This document shows positions 4,689 to 5,717 of a stretch of 5,717 nucleotides of DNA, piece by piece (positions within the stretch are counted from its first letter, which is position 1; each line of letters begins with the position of its first letter). The stretch comes from Pseudomonadota bacterium (GTDB taxonomy: Bacteria; Pseudomonadota; Alphaproteobacteria; Rhizobiales; Tepidamorphaceae). Both the position numbers and the translations under genes were made by a program. Where the stretch lies: assembly GCA_023435545.1 (NCBI GenBank), contig JAEYRQ010000599.1, positions 1 to 5,717 of the forward strand, in the 5' to 3' direction. A model generated the notes under the pieces. The model saw only the letters and a list, made by a program, of their open reading frames with translations. It searched no databases and was not told the origin of the DNA.

Positions 4689-5543
4689 ATGCTGAAATCA
4701 CTCCTTGCAGCCTCCGATCTGTCCAGTCGTTCCAGGCCTGCGGTGCTGCGCGCGATGCAGCTTGCGAAGCATTTTGCAGCACGAGCAGGCGTGTTGCACG
4801 TTGTGGAGGACGATCAGCCGGACGCGCGGATGCGCGAGGAGATGCGCAGTGCGGAGGCATTCCTCGAGACGCAGTTGAAGGAATTCGAAGGGCCACCTGG
4901 CTGCGAGGTCTACACGCGCTCAGGCGATGCCTTCCGGGTGATCGTCGATGAAGCAGAGGCGAGGGATGCCGACCTGATCGTGCTCGGCGCCCATCGAAGG
5001 CAGTTCCTCCGCGACATTTTCGTCGGGACGACGATCGAGCGGGTCACGCGGACGGCGGGGCGGCCCGTGCTGATGGCCAATGCCGAGGGCGTGGAGCGTT
5101 GGAAGAAGATCCTCATCGCTGTCGACATGTCCGAATCCTCCGGCCGCGCCGCCCGGGTCGCGCTGGAACTCGGACTGCTGGAAGGGGCGGAGGTGACATT
5201 CGTCCATGTCTACACGCCCGTCACAGGCAAGATGATGGCCTTTGCGGGCATCTCCTCGGACCGGATCCGCGAGGAGGCCAGCCGCGAGTTCGAGACGACC
5301 TGGCACGAGATGGCGAGCTTCATCCGCGAACTGGATCTGGGAGAGCTGGAGTACCAGGTCCGGCTTATCGAAGGCCTCGGTCCCGGCGCGATCCTGGGCC
5401 TGGCGGAGCAGGCTGGTTCCGACCTGCTGGTCATGGGGACGCGGGGATTGTCCGGCGTGAAGCAAGTGTTGCTCGGCAGCGTGGCACAGGAACTCATGAA
5501 CAGCGCCACGATCGACGTCTTGGCGGTGCCCCCGAGACGGTGA
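4689..5543 (+). CDS. Tandem UspA universal stress protein
   Basis: The product has 284 residues made of two Usp domains of about 135 each: 1-132 (MLKSLLAASDLS start, ending RPVLMANA) and 138-284 (KKILIAVDMSES start, ending IDVLAVP). This is the size of E. coli UspE-type tandem proteins. Domain 2 has a complete ATP-binding motif G-2x-G-9x-G-S: Gly250, Gly253, Gly263-Ser264. In domain 1 the second glycine is replaced by arginine (Gly100, Arg103, Gly113-Thr114), so only domain 2 is likely to bind ATP normally. Cytoplasmic. Usp proteins respond to starvation, redox or energy stress, often sensing ATP. The ATG at 4689 matches the usual Usp N-terminus; the frame is open back to 4167 but that part is antisense to the DUF1538 gene. 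GGAAA just upstream is a weak ribosome site. It is divergent from the DUF1538/PII-like operon, suggesting shared regulation. Confidence 0.9.
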   Translation: MLKSLLAASDLSSRSRPAVLRAMQLAKHFAARAGVLHVVEDDQPDARMREEMRSAEAFLETQLKEFEGPPGCEVYTRSGDAFRVIVDEAEARDADLIVLGAHRRQFLRDIFVGTTIERVTRTAGRPVLMANAEGVERWKKILIAVDMSESSGRAARVALELGLLEGAEVTFVHVYTPVTGKMMAFAGISSDRIREEASREFETTWHEMASFIRELDLGELEYQVRLIEGLGPGAILGLAEQAGSDLLVMGTRGLSGVKQVLLGSVAQELMNSATIDVLAVPPRR

Positions 5544-5569
5544 GGGCGGTCGGGCTGATACCTCTCGCC

Positions 5570-5609
5570 TCTCCATGCGCCGGATTCTACCGGTACCTGC
5601 CGGATGGAG
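5570..5609 (+). terminator. Interrupted hairpin after the universal stress protein gene
   Basis: CTCCAT (5571-5576) pairs with ATGGAG (5604-5609), and CCGG (5580-5583) with CCGG (5600-5603), leaving a 3-nt bulge and a 16-nt loop. T5570 can also wobble with G5610, the base just past the listed end. A T-rich stretch (5628-5641) follows, but 18 nt beyond the stem, too far for a classical intrinsic terminator. The element sits between the stress protein gene and the convergent tRNA, so it may serve either side. Confidence 0.35.
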
Positions 5610-5654
5610 GAGCGGGTGTCGCCGAAATTTCTCTTTGTTTTCTGGGATGTTGGC

Positions 5655-5717
<63 letters not shown>

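Overview
The base composition is GC-rich and genes are tightly packed with 4-8 nt overlaps. The tRNA-Thr(GGT) encodes its own CCA, and the gene families fit a free-living proteobacterium. I lean to Alphaproteobacteria, possibly Sphingomonadales, but this is an impression from tRNA and protein style, not a database result.

Layout from left to right. (a) 1-72 (+) is the last 23 codons of a fasciclin/FAS1-type protein, followed by an 11-bp perfect hairpin that separates it from the converging genes. (b) 165-1149 (-) holds two overlapping genes of the Rnk/GreA-GreB family. One is a recognisable Rnk (regulator of nucleoside diphosphate kinase); upstream of it is a strongly diverged paralogue. They are preceded by a good sigma70-like promoter (TTGAGT-N17-TAGATT), an almost leaderless 26-codon ORF and a long bulged hairpin. 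(c) 1423-2529 (-) is a phosphatidylserine decarboxylase-family gene whose product carries an apparent Sec signal peptide. (d) 2740-4602 (-) is a compact three-gene operon: two DUF1538-type membrane proteins of 247 residues each, then a small PII-like protein. (e) 4689-5543 (+), divergent from that operon across an 86-bp spacer, encodes a tandem universal stress protein. (f) 5655-5717 (-) is a tRNA-Thr(GGT) whose 5' end lies outside the window.

How the parts may work together. The DUF1538-DUF1538-PII-like operon is the most interesting unit. It looks like a two-subunit membrane system of unknown substrate with a soluble PII-fold regulator, paired with a divergent ATP-binding stress protein. 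The Rnk pair would act at RNA polymerase. The decarboxylase makes phosphatidylethanolamine or modifies a related substrate, apparently outside the cytoplasm. No insertion sequence, CRISPR array, integrase or phage gene is visible. Functional links between the blocks are inference from proximity only.
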